From positions 186,001-250,000 of the forward strand of contig JACKCV010000002.1 in NCBI GenBank assembly GCA_020633825.1: a stretch of 64,000 nt of DNA, read 5' to 3'. This document shows positions 1 through 7,601 of the stretch, in pieces; positions within the stretch are counted from its first letter, which is position 1; the number at the start of each line of letters is the position of its first letter. The notes under the pieces are model-generated. The model searched no databases, was not told where the DNA came from, and was given only the letters and a program-made list of their open reading frames with translations. Source of the stretch: Fibrobacteria bacterium. Its GTDB lineage: Bacteria > Fibrobacterota > Fibrobacteria > UBA5070. Position numbers and translations under genes: made by a program.

Positions 1-2
1 AA

Positions 3-206
3 CCCGATCGCAAGACGACCTCCGACGAGGCCCTCCGGACTGCGCTGCTCGAATTCGCCGATCCCGCCGGTGCCGCCCGTCTCGCGCCTGCGGCACTGGT
101 CGGAGGTGGGGAACGATTCGCCTTGGACTGGAATCGGAGGCGGGCGAGTCGAAAGGTCGCGCCGTTGCGGACCGTCTCGCTTCCGGGGGGTGTGGGGATC
201 TTCTGA
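3..206 (+). CDS. C-terminal end of an unknown protein (5' end outside the window)
   Basis: An open frame enters from the left edge and ends at TGA 204-206, giving the last 67 residues. The residues are Ala/Leu/Arg-rich, ending in a basic stretch (WNRRRASRK) and a short hydrophobic tail (LPGGVGIF). Codon third positions are G/C-rich as in neighbouring genes, which supports coding. I do not recognise the family. About 190 bp with no visible gene separate it from the convergent SPOR gene. The start lies outside the window. Confidence 0.45.
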   Translation, partial: PDRKTTSDEALRTALLEFADPAGAARLAPAALVGGGERFALDWNRRRASRKVAPLRTVSLPGGVGIF

Positions 207-398
207 TTCCAGGAAGGGAAACGATCCGCACAACGGGGATGCCGGGGACAACCCCGTCACGCGTCTGGAGGGGGCTTCCCTGCGATGGAATGAGGTTCGG
301 AATCCGCGTCGGGCTGGGCGCCCTCCCCCCATGGCCGGGAAAGCCCACGGAAATCGGCGGGAGCGATTCCCGCGTATCCCGTTCGTGAGAGGGTTCGA

Positions 399-956
399 TC
401 AGCGACGCATTTGCACGGGGAAGCCGTCGAGTCGGAAGGATTTCAGATCGACCCGGGCGGCATCGGCCGCTTCCCGACTGGGGAAGTTGCCCCAGCGGAT
501 CTTGTGCATTCCGTTTTCCTCGACCAGGACCAAGGTGCCGGGGCCGAGGATCTTCTCCAACCGGCCTTTCTCCTTGGTGGCCGCCTCGAGGTTGGAGAGG
601 GCCGCGATCTGGATTTTCCAGACCGGTGCGAGGTCGGGGGGCGTCTCCGAGGCCACGGCGGCGACGGGGGCGGGCTCCACGGGGATCTCCGGCGAGACGG
701 GTGCGACGGGGGCGGCGGCCACGGGTGGCGGCGGCGGGGGGGCGGCGGAGTTGGGTGCCGGTGCGGGTTCCACGGCGGGCGATTGGGGAATCTGCGTCGC
801 CGGAGCGGGTAGCGAAGGGCTCGCGGGGGGCGTCGCCTTGGAACCTCCGGGCAGGGGGATCCAGGGGCGTGAATCGAGTTCCCCACGCAAAACGGTCGCG
901 TCACCGGCGAGAAGGGACAAAATCATGCTGGTTGTGATGAGGATGGTCGGAAGCAC
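399..956 (-). CDS. SPOR-domain exported protein
   Basis: The product has about 185 residues when started at GTG 956; ATG 926 is an alternative that would truncate the hydrophobic leader. The N-terminus (LPTILITTSMILSLLAG) reads as a signal peptide or anchor. A long Pro/Ala linker follows at about residues 45-105. The last 75 residues form a SPOR domain (WKIQIAALSN, KIRWGNFPSREAADAA). SPOR domains bind denuded septal peptidoglycan, so a periplasmic, division-associated role is likely from the family. The gene diverges from a LytM-domain gene only about 27 bp away, so the two probably share a promoter region and a process. The start is uncertain because no clear Shine-Dalgarno is visible. Confidence 0.8.
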   Translation of the reverse strand: MLPTILITTSMILSLLAGDATVLRGELDSRPWIPLPGGSKATPPASPSLPAPATQIPQSPAVEPAPAPNSAAPPPPPPVAAAPVAPVSPEIPVEPAPVAAVASETPPDLAPVWKIQIAALSNLEAATKEKGRLEKILGPGTLVLVEENGMHKIRWGNFPSREAADAARVDLKSFRLDGFPVQMRR

Positions 957-983
957 GGATCGAAGTCTAGAATTCCTTGTCTC

Positions 984-2435
984 GTGAAACGATTCGTAGT
1001 GAGATGGATGAGTGGGGAAAGCCTCCCTCGGGAGGTGCACATTCCCGTTTGGGTTCCCGCCGCGCCCATGGTGGCCTTGCTGGTCGGATCCTTGGCCTTG
1101 TGGGGGCTCTGGCATTCTCCCTGGTCCCCCTCCCGCCTGGGGAATCAATTGGAACTTCTTCGCCAGGACAACCTGCGGTTGGAGAGCCAGAGGGATCGGG
1201 CGGAACAGGGGTTGAGCCAAGCGGAGGGAGCCTTGAAAGGAATCGAGGCCTTGATCCAGGAGGGACCTCCGCCGCGCACGACGCGTCCGGAAGATTCCGC
1301 CGAGGCGACGGTCACCAAGGGGGTTCTCGGCTTTTTCGGGGGTGCGGACCGAGTCGCGCCCGATGTGGCCCGCTTGCTCGAGGACTCCCGCCGGATTCGC
1401 GGGGATTGGGAGCACCTCCTTCTGGCCCTCGAGAGGCGTCCCGATGTGACGGCGAGGTTGCCGACCATCCGCCCCGTGCGCGCGGATGCCCCCGAGGTCT
1501 CTCCGTTCGGTCCCGCGCAGGATCCGTTCACGGGACTGCATATGGATGCCACGGGTGTGGCCTGGGGGGTTCCCGTGGGCACTCCCGTGTGGGCGACCGG
1601 AGCCGGTCGGGTCGTGGCGGTCGATCGCCAGATGCGATGGGGGCAGATCGTGGAAATCGACCATGGCCGCGACATCCGGACGTTCTACGGCCATCTCTCC
1701 CAGGTTTCGGTCCGCGAGGGGGATCTGGTCCTCAGGGGACAGGTGATCGGCTTGAGCGGGAGGAGCGGGGCGACTCTCGGTCCTCGACTCTTCTACGCGA
1801 TCTTCCAGGGACGCGAAGTCCGCAACCCATGGGACTTCATCCTTCCCGATCCTCCCCGCGATTCCCTGCGCGAAGACGATGGATTCCTTCGGAAGGAATG
1901 GAAGACCGTCTCCGCCTCGAAGGAATCAGAGGGAGCCGGTCAGGATCAATCGGATGCCAGCGGCTTCGGCGAAGGGAAGAAGTCCCCATCCCGCAAGCGC
2001 GCCCAGGCCCGCGAACCCGATCCCGCGAAGCAGGACAATCCACCAACGGGACCCGCCACCGGGACCCGACCAGAAAAGATTGACCGTCTCGAAGGAAAGT
2101 CCTCCCAGCCCCAGCAGGATGGTGGCGCCGCCCGCGATCCAAAAACCGGTTCCCCAGCCAAGGGAAGGGTCGAACCAACGCGCCCAGGCGAAGGAGAGGC
2201 AAGCCAGAACTTGCAACCCGAGAAGGTAGAGACCACCCAAGGACCAGAACATGGTGACAAGGGTAGCACCGGATCCTCGGCCACGACAACCACCATCGAA
2301 GGGGATGCCGGAGCAAAGAGACCGCCGGCGCCAGCGGCGGAGCCACCAACTCCCGCACCCCCTGCCCCCAAGCCCTCGACACCCATCCCCGAACCTCCTC
2401 CGCAGGCCGAGCCACCTCCCTCGGCCGCTCCGTAG
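984..2435 (+). CDS. M23/LytM-domain membrane protein, zinc ligands lost
   Basis: The product has 483 residues from GTG 984; ATG 1008 is a possible alternative. Order: basic N-terminus, one membrane segment (about 27-43), a helical coiled-coil-like region (50-160), a LytM domain (about 172-285), then a 170-residue Pro/Glu/Lys-rich tail. The LytM fold is clear (GTPVWATGAGRVVAVD, IVEIDHG, FYGHLSQV, GQVIGLSG). However, the expected HxxxD and HxH zinc ligands read as Ala/Ala and as RLF in GPRLFYA. It is therefore probably a non-enzymatic activator, as known for EnvC/NlpD-type proteins. The tail from about residue 310 is in doubt because another possible gene lies opposite it (1926-2252), and its codons have more A at third positions. 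Confidence 0.75.
   Translation: MKRFVVRWMSGESLPREVHIPVWVPAAPMVALLVGSLALWGLWHSPWSPSRLGNQLELLRQDNLRLESQRDRAEQGLSQAEGALKGIEALIQEGPPPRTTRPEDSAEATVTKGVLGFFGGADRVAPDVARLLEDSRRIRGDWEHLLLALERRPDVTARLPTIRPVRADAPEVSPFGPAQDPFTGLHMDATGVAWGVPVGTPVWATGAGRVVAVDRQMRWGQIVEIDHGRDIRTFYGHLSQVSVREGDLVLRGQVIGLSGRSGATLGPRLFYAIFQGREVRNPWDFILPDPPRDSLREDDGFLRKEWKTVSASKESEGAGQDQSDASGFGEGKKSPSRKRAQAREPDPAKQDNPPTGPATGTRPEKIDRLEGKSSQPQQDGGAARDPKTGSPAKGRVEPTRPGEGEASQNLQPEKVETTQGPEHGDKGSTGSSATTTTIEGDAGAKRPPAPAAEPPTPAPPAPKPSTPIPEPPPQAEPPPSAAP
1926..2252 (-). CDS. Possible small membrane protein antisense to the LytM gene tail
   Basis: From ATG 2252 this frame gives 108 residues with about three hydrophobic segments rich in Leu, Gly and Trp (GGLYLLGLQVLACLSFAWAR, FWIAGGATILLGLGGL, GIGFAGLGALAGWGLLPF). 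It ends at TGA 1928-1926. Its third codon positions look more G/C-rich than those of the opposite frame. It would follow the radical SAM gene on the same strand after a gap of about 190 bp. No Shine-Dalgarno is visible, and the whole frame lies opposite the 3' third of the LytM ORF. Either this gene or the LytM tail may be the artefact, or both may be expressed. Confidence 0.35.
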   Translation of the reverse strand: MFWSLGGLYLLGLQVLACLSFAWARWFDPSLGWGTGFWIAGGATILLGLGGLSFETVNLFWSGPGGGSRWWIVLLRGIGFAGLGALAGWGLLPFAEAAGIRLILTGSL

Positions 2436-2445
2436 GGATGACCTC

Positions 2446-3351
2446 CTAACCGGGGTGGGGCGAGGCGATGCTCCCCGAATCGATTCCTCCGTGGATCTCC
2501 ACGGGAATCCCTTCCGATTCCAGGCGAGCCCCCAGCGACAGGAGCCAATCGGAGGGCACGGGACGACACCCTTCGCGACTGGTGGCACGGGCGATGGTGT
2601 GGAGCTGGACACCCTTCAAGGGAGCGCATCGCTGGATCCGCAGGATCCTCGACATCCAGGCATCGACCTCGCCCGGTTCGGGAAGGGTCCCTTCGAATTC
2701 CATCCACAATGTCTGGATCTTCAAGGGATAGAGTCGGACGGCGGTCTCCAGGTTGCTCTGGATCCGTTCCAGAGGAACCCGGGAAACGCTGACTCTTGCG
2801 AAACCCTCCTCGGTCCCGGCATCGAGCTTTCCCCAGATTTCGCCGTCCAGGGTGGTCAATGCCTCCAAGCCGCGCTGCACTTCGGTCCGATCGAGAAGGG
2901 TGGCGTTGGTGATCAGGACCAATTTCCAGGGGGAGCCTCCCGCTTCGCGCCACCGCTTCTGGGTTCCCAGCAGTCGCCGGGACGCTTCGGGGAAGGAGGG
3001 GTCGAGGGTGGGCTCGCCATCTCCGGACAAGGCCACATCCCGCAGGATTCGACGAGAGGGCGGGACCAGCGGGAACAGGTCCGCGAGGCCGGTATGCGCC
3101 ACCCGTCCGAGCATGGTTTCGATTTCCCGGTCGAGCAGATCCAGATCGACCGCGGCACGGGCCGCGGGAACCCTTCGGTCGACCTGGCAGTAGGGGCAGT
3201 CGAAGTTGCACCTCCGGTCGAGGTTCAGGTTCACTCCCAGGGACAGTCCGCCGGAACGCCGGGAGAGGACCGGATAGACATGGCGGAACCCCTCGAAGGA
3301 ACGCGGGTGGTGGGCGAACGCGGCCAGGAGCGGCGACGGTGAATCTTCCAT
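2446..3351 (-). CDS. Radical SAM protein
   Basis: The product has 301 residues. The [4Fe-4S]/SAM motif CxxxCxxC is Cys48, Cys52 and Cys55 (CNFDCPYC), followed by SGDGEPTLDP, the equivalent of the GGE motif that binds the SAM amino group. The layout resembles the COG0731-type radical SAM proteins (Fe-S oxidoreductases related to wyosine synthetase). The substrate is unknown. It starts about 44 bp from the divergent ribD gene, so the two promoters overlap. It ends facing the LytM gene. Confidence 0.85.
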   Translation of the reverse strand: MEDSPSPLLAAFAHHPRSFEGFRHVYPVLSRRSGGLSLGVNLNLDRRCNFDCPYCQVDRRVPAARAAVDLDLLDREIETMLGRVAHTGLADLFPLVPPSRRILRDVALSGDGEPTLDPSFPEASRRLLGTQKRWREAGGSPWKLVLITNATLLDRTEVQRGLEALTTLDGEIWGKLDAGTEEGFARVSVSRVPLERIQSNLETAVRLYPLKIQTLWMEFEGTLPEPGEVDAWMSRILRIQRCAPLKGVQLHTIARATSREGCRPVPSDWLLSLGARLESEGIPVEIHGGIDSGSIASPHPG

Positions 3352-3395
3352 CCCTCAAAGTTACGAGTCCTCGGGCGACCACCTACCTTTGGGGG

Positions 3396-4466
3396 ATGGA
3401 AGACGATCTCTCGCGCATCGACCGTGCCTTTTCCCTGGCGAAGCTCGCCAAAGGCACCACGGGCCCGAATCCCTCCGTGGGGGCTGTGCTGTGGGACTCC
3501 AAGGGACGCCTGGTCGCCGAAGCCGCGACCAGCCCCACCGGACGCCCGCATGCCGAACGTCGTGTCCTGGAATCGGCCAGGAAACGGGCCGAAGGGGGGA
3601 CGATGGCGGTCACCCTGGAGCCTTGCGTGGCCTTCCCGGGGAAGAAGAGTCCTCCTTGCGCCGCCGCCATCATCCTCTCCGGGGTGGAACGGGTCCTCGT
3701 CGGGTGTCCGGATCCTAACCCTCTGGTGTCGGGGAAGGGGATCCATGCGCTCCGTCGCGCGGGGATCCAGGTGGATCTCCTCGATCCCCAGGGCCGGATC
3801 GCGGACTTCTACGCCGGCTTCGGCACCTGGGTCGCCAAAAAACGTCCTCGAGTGACCCTGAAGATCGCCTTGTCCTCCGATGGCCGGGCCAACCCCTCCC
3901 CCGGAAGGAGGGGAGCCATCACGGGCGAGGCGGCGCGTCGGTTCGTCCATGAATTGCGGTCGACCAGCGACGCCGTCCTGGTGGGGGCGTCCACCGTGGC
4001 CATCGACGACCCGCTCCTGACGGTGCGCGATGTCGACGGTCCCTCCCCGCGCCCTCTGGTGCTGGCAGGCTCCCGCGGCATGCCACGGAGCCGATCGCTC
4101 TGGAAGGATCCCCGGACGGTCGTGTTCGCCTCGACGCCTCCCTCGGGAGTGCCTGGACACGTCTCCGTGGTCGAGGTCCCCGGAGTGGAGGGACGCTGCG
4201 ATCTCCAGGCAGTTCTCGATCGCTGCGGAGCCGAGGGGATCCACGACCTGCTCGTCGAACCCGGCCCCGGTCTCCTGGGCGCCTTCCTGCGGTCGCGATT
4301 GTGGGATCGTCTCTGGGTGTTGCGTTCCCCGCTTCCCCAACCGGGGGGGGAATGTTTCGATCCCGATGGCCTCCTCCCCGAGGGGGCACCATCCCAGGAG
4401 CGCGACCTCGGATCCGATCGGGCCTTCCTCTTCGAGAGGGACGGCTCCGAGGAGGAAGAGGCGTGA
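3396..4466 (+). CDS. ribD: Bifunctional riboflavin biosynthesis protein RibD
   Basis: The product has 356 residues. The N-terminal pyrimidine deaminase domain (1-150) carries the zinc site HAE (His52-Glu54) and Cys77/Cys88 (PCVAF...PPC). The gap between the two Cys is 10 residues, versus the usual 8. The C-terminal reductase domain (about 155-340) has LKIALSSDGR, STSDAVLVGASTVAIDDPLLTVR and LVEPGPGLLGAF. RibD deaminates and then reduces the pyrimidine intermediate of riboflavin synthesis in the cytoplasm. ATG 3396 matches the usual N-terminus; an upstream in-frame extension is not conserved-looking. No other rib gene is in the window. Confidence 0.93.
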   Translation: MEDDLSRIDRAFSLAKLAKGTTGPNPSVGAVLWDSKGRLVAEAATSPTGRPHAERRVLESARKRAEGGTMAVTLEPCVAFPGKKSPPCAAAIILSGVERVLVGCPDPNPLVSGKGIHALRRAGIQVDLLDPQGRIADFYAGFGTWVAKKRPRVTLKIALSSDGRANPSPGRRGAITGEAARRFVHELRSTSDAVLVGASTVAIDDPLLTVRDVDGPSPRPLVLAGSRGMPRSRSLWKDPRTVVFASTPPSGVPGHVSVVEVPGVEGRCDLQAVLDRCGAEGIHDLLVEPGPGLLGAFLRSRLWDRLWVLRSPLPQPGGECFDPDGLLPEGAPSQERDLGSDRAFLFERDGSEEEEA

Positions 4467-4522
4467 ACGGGGGGTGTGCTCCCCGTCAAAACCATCCGGT
4501 CCGCGAGGGCTCCGGGTTCGGG

Positions 4523-5020
4523 ATGCGGGGGGCGACAAAAAATGTCTCCTTCTCCGGGGGCCGCCGCAGGACGATCCACCGGTCCGGGGCGTTCCTGGGG
4601 ATGCTCCTGGCGGGCCTGGTCTCGCCAGCGGACGCCGACTTCTACTTCAACGGACCGCGGAACGAGGATTGGCTGATCGTCAGCCCGCAGATCGGCAGGA
4701 CTCTCGGCACCTCCGGCGGATGGATGGGAGGATGCAACGTATCCTGGTACGCCACCGCCGTCGGGGTGGGGGGAGTCGGAGCCGGGCTGCTCGCCTCGGA
4801 AGACCAGGTCCAGGCCGAGATCCTCGCGAAGGTTGCGCTGATGGGGGTCGCCGGTGGGAGCGCCGGCATCGTTCTCGATGGGGGCGCGGCGGGATTCACC
4901 GGGGATCTGTGGGGCTCGGCCCTCCTGGCCGGGGTCCGCTGGAGGTATACCCGGATCCGGGAGGAATCACGGTACGGCGTGCTTGTCTTCCTCCCGTTGT
5001 GGTACTTGAACCTGGAATAA
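4523..5020 (+). CDS. Small exported barrel-like protein (paralogue of 29710-30261)
   Basis: From ATG 4523 the product has 165 residues. A basic N-terminus and hydrophobic core (SGAFLGMLLAGLVSPADA) form a signal peptide. The mature part alternates Gly-rich and hydrophobic stretches (SPQIGRTLG, ATAVGVGGVGAGLL, SALLAGVRWRYTR) and ends VFLPLWYLNLE, which suggests beta strands of a small outer-membrane or periplasmic protein. The same arrangement (PQIG..., LLAGIRTRATY, LFIALPLPI) occurs in the minus-strand gene at 29710-30261, so they look like distant paralogues. I know no function. It follows ribD by 56 bp. Confidence 0.7.
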   Translation: MRGATKNVSFSGGRRRTIHRSGAFLGMLLAGLVSPADADFYFNGPRNEDWLIVSPQIGRTLGTSGGWMGGCNVSWYATAVGVGGVGAGLLASEDQVQAEILAKVALMGVAGGSAGIVLDGGAAGFTGDLWGSALLAGVRWRYTRIREESRYGVLVFLPLWYLNLE

Positions 5021-5142
5021 GGTTGCCGCCCGAACTGGATGGGCGGGGCCAAGGTCCCGGTGGCTGAACGGGTGCGATCCTTCCGGTTCCGTGGACACCT
5101 TCGTCGGTCGGTCCACCGATCCCAGGCGCTACCTTTGTGCCC

Positions 5143-5637
5143 ATGAAGTGCATCGAAACGCTGCGTCGAGTCCGGAAAGCCCTTGATCTTCAACCAGAGG
5201 ATCTCCACAGGATCTTTTCGATCGCCGACCAGGTGCTCGAGCCCGACCTTCTGCAGGAGATCCTCAAGCCGGTGGAGGAGGAAACCTCCGACTCCGGTTC
5301 GAGCGAGATCCTCGCCGCCTTCCTGGAAGGGTTGATCGTCGACCGGAGGGGGCCCGGGCCTCGCGATCCCCAGGCGGCCCTCGCCCAGCGAGTCGCGCTG
5401 GACAACAGCGACATCCTCAAGAAGTTGCGCATCGCCCTGGACATGCGCCACAACGAGGTGGTCGCCACCCTGGCGCGTGTGGGAGCCAATCCCACCAAGA
5501 CCGATGTGGCCTCCTGGTTCCGCGCCAAGGGGCACGCCCAATACCGGGTCGCCTCCGACAGCGTGCTGCGCTACTTCCTCGAGGGCTACCGCCCCCCACG
5601 ACGCCCGCGGCTTCCCAAGACCGCCTTCGGCGCGTGA
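5143..5637 (+). CDS. DUF1456 family protein (YehS-like)
   Basis: The product has 164 residues from ATG 5143 (GTG 5137 is possible). It contains two repeats typical of the DUF1456 family: an N-terminal repeat (VRKALDLQPEDLHRIFSIAD, then ILAAFLEGLIVDRRG) and a second one (NSDILKKLRIALDMRHNEVV, then VLRYFLEGYRP). The match to E. coli YehS is strong at NxxxLKKLRIA and at LRYFL. The function is unknown, and the protein is predicted cytoplasmic. It stands alone, ending 10 bp from the convergent KDPG aldolase gene. Confidence 0.9.
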   Translation: MKCIETLRRVRKALDLQPEDLHRIFSIADQVLEPDLLQEILKPVEEETSDSGSSEILAAFLEGLIVDRRGPGPRDPQAALAQRVALDNSDILKKLRIALDMRHNEVVATLARVGANPTKTDVASWFRAKGHAQYRVASDSVLRYFLEGYRPPRRPRLPKTAFGA

Positions 5638-5647
5638 TCCTCCGGCC

Positions 5648-6307
5648 TCAGGTGGTGTAGCGGGAGCAGGTTTCCCGCAGAGCCAGGAGGTCGGAGCGGA
5701 TGCCCTCGAAGTCGCCTTCCTTCAGGCGGGAAGGAGGAAACACCGACCCTCCGAAAGCCAGCGCGTCGGCACCGCTTCGCAGGTATTCCGACGCATTGGA
5801 CGCGTTCACCCCGCCGCAGGCCAGGAGCGGGACGTCGCGGAAGGGGCCTCGCAGCTCCTTGATGTAGGTGGGCCCACCAGCAGTGTGGGACGGGAACACC
5901 TTGACCATCGAGCCCCCTGCCCGGATGGCGTTCCAGACTTCCTGGGGCGTGAAGGCTCCAGGAAGGGTGGGGATGCCGTTCTCGTCTGCCCAAGCCTGCA
6001 CTTCGGGGACCAGGCAGGGCGAAACCAGGAAGGACGCACCGGATTTCACGGCGAGTCGGGCTTCGGAAACCGAGAGGACGGTTCCTGCTCCGACCATCAC
6101 CTCCGACCCGAGCAGATCCCGGAGCCGTTCGATCTGTCGACCCGCGTTGGGAGTGTTCATGGTGACTTCGACGAACCCGATGCGGGTTTCGGAAATCACT
6201 TCCGCGAGATGGATCAGGGACGTGTCGGGGATGCCGCGCAGGATGGCCAGAAGCCTGGATGCGCGAAGCCGCGAGCGGAATTCCTCCTTGAACGGGTGGT
6301 CGACCAT
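5648..6307 (-). CDS. 2-keto-3-deoxy-6-phosphogluconate aldolase family (Eda-like)
   Basis: The product has 219 residues with a class I aldolase TIM barrel. The catalytic Glu lies in FVEVTMNTP and the Schiff-base Lys in MVKVFPS; GAGTVLS and LACGGVNASN complete the family pattern. It cleaves 2-keto-3-deoxy acid phosphates such as KDPG to pyruvate plus an aldehyde. Its start shares one base with the stop of the upstream aldolase gene (TGATG), so the two are translationally coupled. The pairing suggests consecutive steps of one keto-acid or sugar-acid pathway. The exact substrate cannot be read from sequence. Confidence 0.88.
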   Translation of the reverse strand: MVDHPFKEEFRSRLRASRLLAILRGIPDTSLIHLAEVISETRIGFVEVTMNTPNAGRQIERLRDLLGSEVMVGAGTVLSVSEARLAVKSGASFLVSPCLVPEVQAWADENGIPTLPGAFTPQEVWNAIRAGGSMVKVFPSHTAGGPTYIKELRGPFRDVPLLACGGVNASNASEYLRSGADALAFGGSVFPPSRLKEGDFEGIRSDLLALRETCSRYTT

Positions 6308-7257
6308 CAGTCGAGCCCCGAGGAGACCATGCGCTCGAAGAAGAGACGGTAGTTCTCGGCATCCTCGCCCTTGCGGACATCCAGAGCTTCCTGGGGATGC
6401 ATGTTCAGCTGCCCGGCGATCATGTGGGGAATGATGTAGCCCCATTCGTGCTTCTGGCGAAGGGGGATGAATTCCTTCGCGACGAGATCGAGCACCGGAC
6501 GGATGTCGAATTTCGGGTTCTTCAAGAAGCCCAGGAGGAGTTCCAGCGTGCAATTGCCCGCGGCTCGTCCCATTCCGTACACGGTGGCGTCGAGGTAGTT
6601 GACGTTGTGGATGATGGCTTCGATGGTGTTGGCGAAGGCGAGCTGCTGGTTGTTGTGCCCGTGGAAGCCAAGCTCCTTGGTCTTGATCCATTTGCGGGCG
6701 CGATGGACCAGCTTCTCGATGTCCTCCTGGTAGAACGATCCGAAGGAATCGACCAGGTAGATCACCTCCGCATGCGACTCCTTGTCGCATTGGTCCATGG
6801 CCTCGTCGAGCTCGGGACCGCGGTCGCGGGAAAGCGCCATCAGGTTGATGCAGGTCTCGTAGCCGAGGTCGTGGAATTGGTTGGCCATGGCGATGGCCTT
6901 GTCGACGCCCTTCACGTAGCTCGCCACGCGCACCATGTGGTAGGGACTTTCCGAGGCGGGCTTGATGGACTCCATGTCCACGCGACCCACGTCGGCCATC
7001 ACCGAGATCTTGGCGCCGCCTTCGACGCCTTGGGTCACCGAGCGGATGTCATCGTCGGAGCAGAACTTCCAAGGTCCGAAGGATGGATCGGGGAAGAGGG
7101 CGCGGCTGTTCTTGTAGCCGATCTCGAAATAATCCACGCCGGCGGCGGACACGCCCTGGTAGACGCGGCGGACGAAATCGACGCTGAAGTCGTGGCGGTT
7201 GACCAGTCCGCCATCGCGGATGGTGCAATCGAGGACCTTGATCTGTTCGCGGTACAT
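6307..7257 (-). CDS. DRE-TIM metallolyase / aldolase (4-hydroxy-2-oxovalerate aldolase-like)
   Basis: The product has 316 residues. The N-terminus has the divalent-metal motif LDCTIRDGG. The C-terminal side of the barrel has GFHGHNN with the metal-binding HxH, and ATVYGMGRAAGN. These place it in the HMG-CoA lyase/MhpE/isopropylmalate synthase superfamily. It lacks the DmpG-type C-terminal partner region, and no partner acylating dehydrogenase is nearby. Enzymes of this type condense or cleave pyruvate- or acetyl-CoA-derived units. GGAG about 8 nt before ATG 7257 supports the start. It is the first gene of a two-gene unit with the KDPG-type aldolase. Confidence 0.85.
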   Translation of the reverse strand: MYREQIKVLDCTIRDGGLVNRHDFSVDFVRRVYQGVSAAGVDYFEIGYKNSRALFPDPSFGPWKFCSDDDIRSVTQGVEGGAKISVMADVGRVDMESIKPASESPYHMVRVASYVKGVDKAIAMANQFHDLGYETCINLMALSRDRGPELDEAMDQCDKESHAEVIYLVDSFGSFYQEDIEKLVHRARKWIKTKELGFHGHNNQQLAFANTIEAIIHNVNYLDATVYGMGRAAGNCTLELLLGFLKNPKFDIRPVLDLVAKEFIPLRQKHEWGYIIPHMIAGQLNMHPQEALDVRKGEDAENYRLFFERMVSSGLD

Positions 7258-7601
7258 GGGCCACTCCGGAAATCAAATGTGAGACACGGAAAGGTAGGTC
7301 TTTGTGGGAGGCAGGGCGTTCGGCCGGATCGTGTCCCCATCCGGGAGTGGTCTCGACTCCCCTCGGGCGACGCTCGGGATGGCGCCTCCGCATCACCCAT
7401 GGCTCCGCGGGGAAGGAGAGGGGGCAACTCAGCCGCGATTGGCCGGCGGCATGGCGACCCTGCTTCGCTTCGAGAGGACGATCCCGGTTCTTCGATCGGT
7501 CGCTTGGCGTTCGCCAAGCGGGCCCATCCGGCATTTCCCCGACCTCCCGGGGGGGGATTCCAGGGGGAAGCGGGGCGCATTCCCGGAAGGCGGGCCGACG
7601 A
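7258..7601. other. 344-bp intergenic region with a perfect hairpin
   Basis: No convincing gene was found here. It should carry the promoter of the aldolase pair on the minus strand. A perfect inverted repeat lies at 7501-7520 (CGCTTGGCG-TT-CGCCAAGCG). It lacks a T-run on either side, so it is not a standard terminator. The open frames that cross the region are antisense or frame-shifted shadows of the neighbours. Confidence 0.5.

Noticed and set aside
1946..3382. 478-residue minus-strand frame across the radical SAM gene and beyond
   Set aside because: It is out of frame with the radical SAM gene and Pro/Arg-rich; only the separate frame at 1926-2252 looks protein-like.
7501..7520. Perfect 9-bp hairpin as a terminator
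   Set aside because: No T-run on either strand and no gene ends nearby in a suitable position; left as an unexplained structure.
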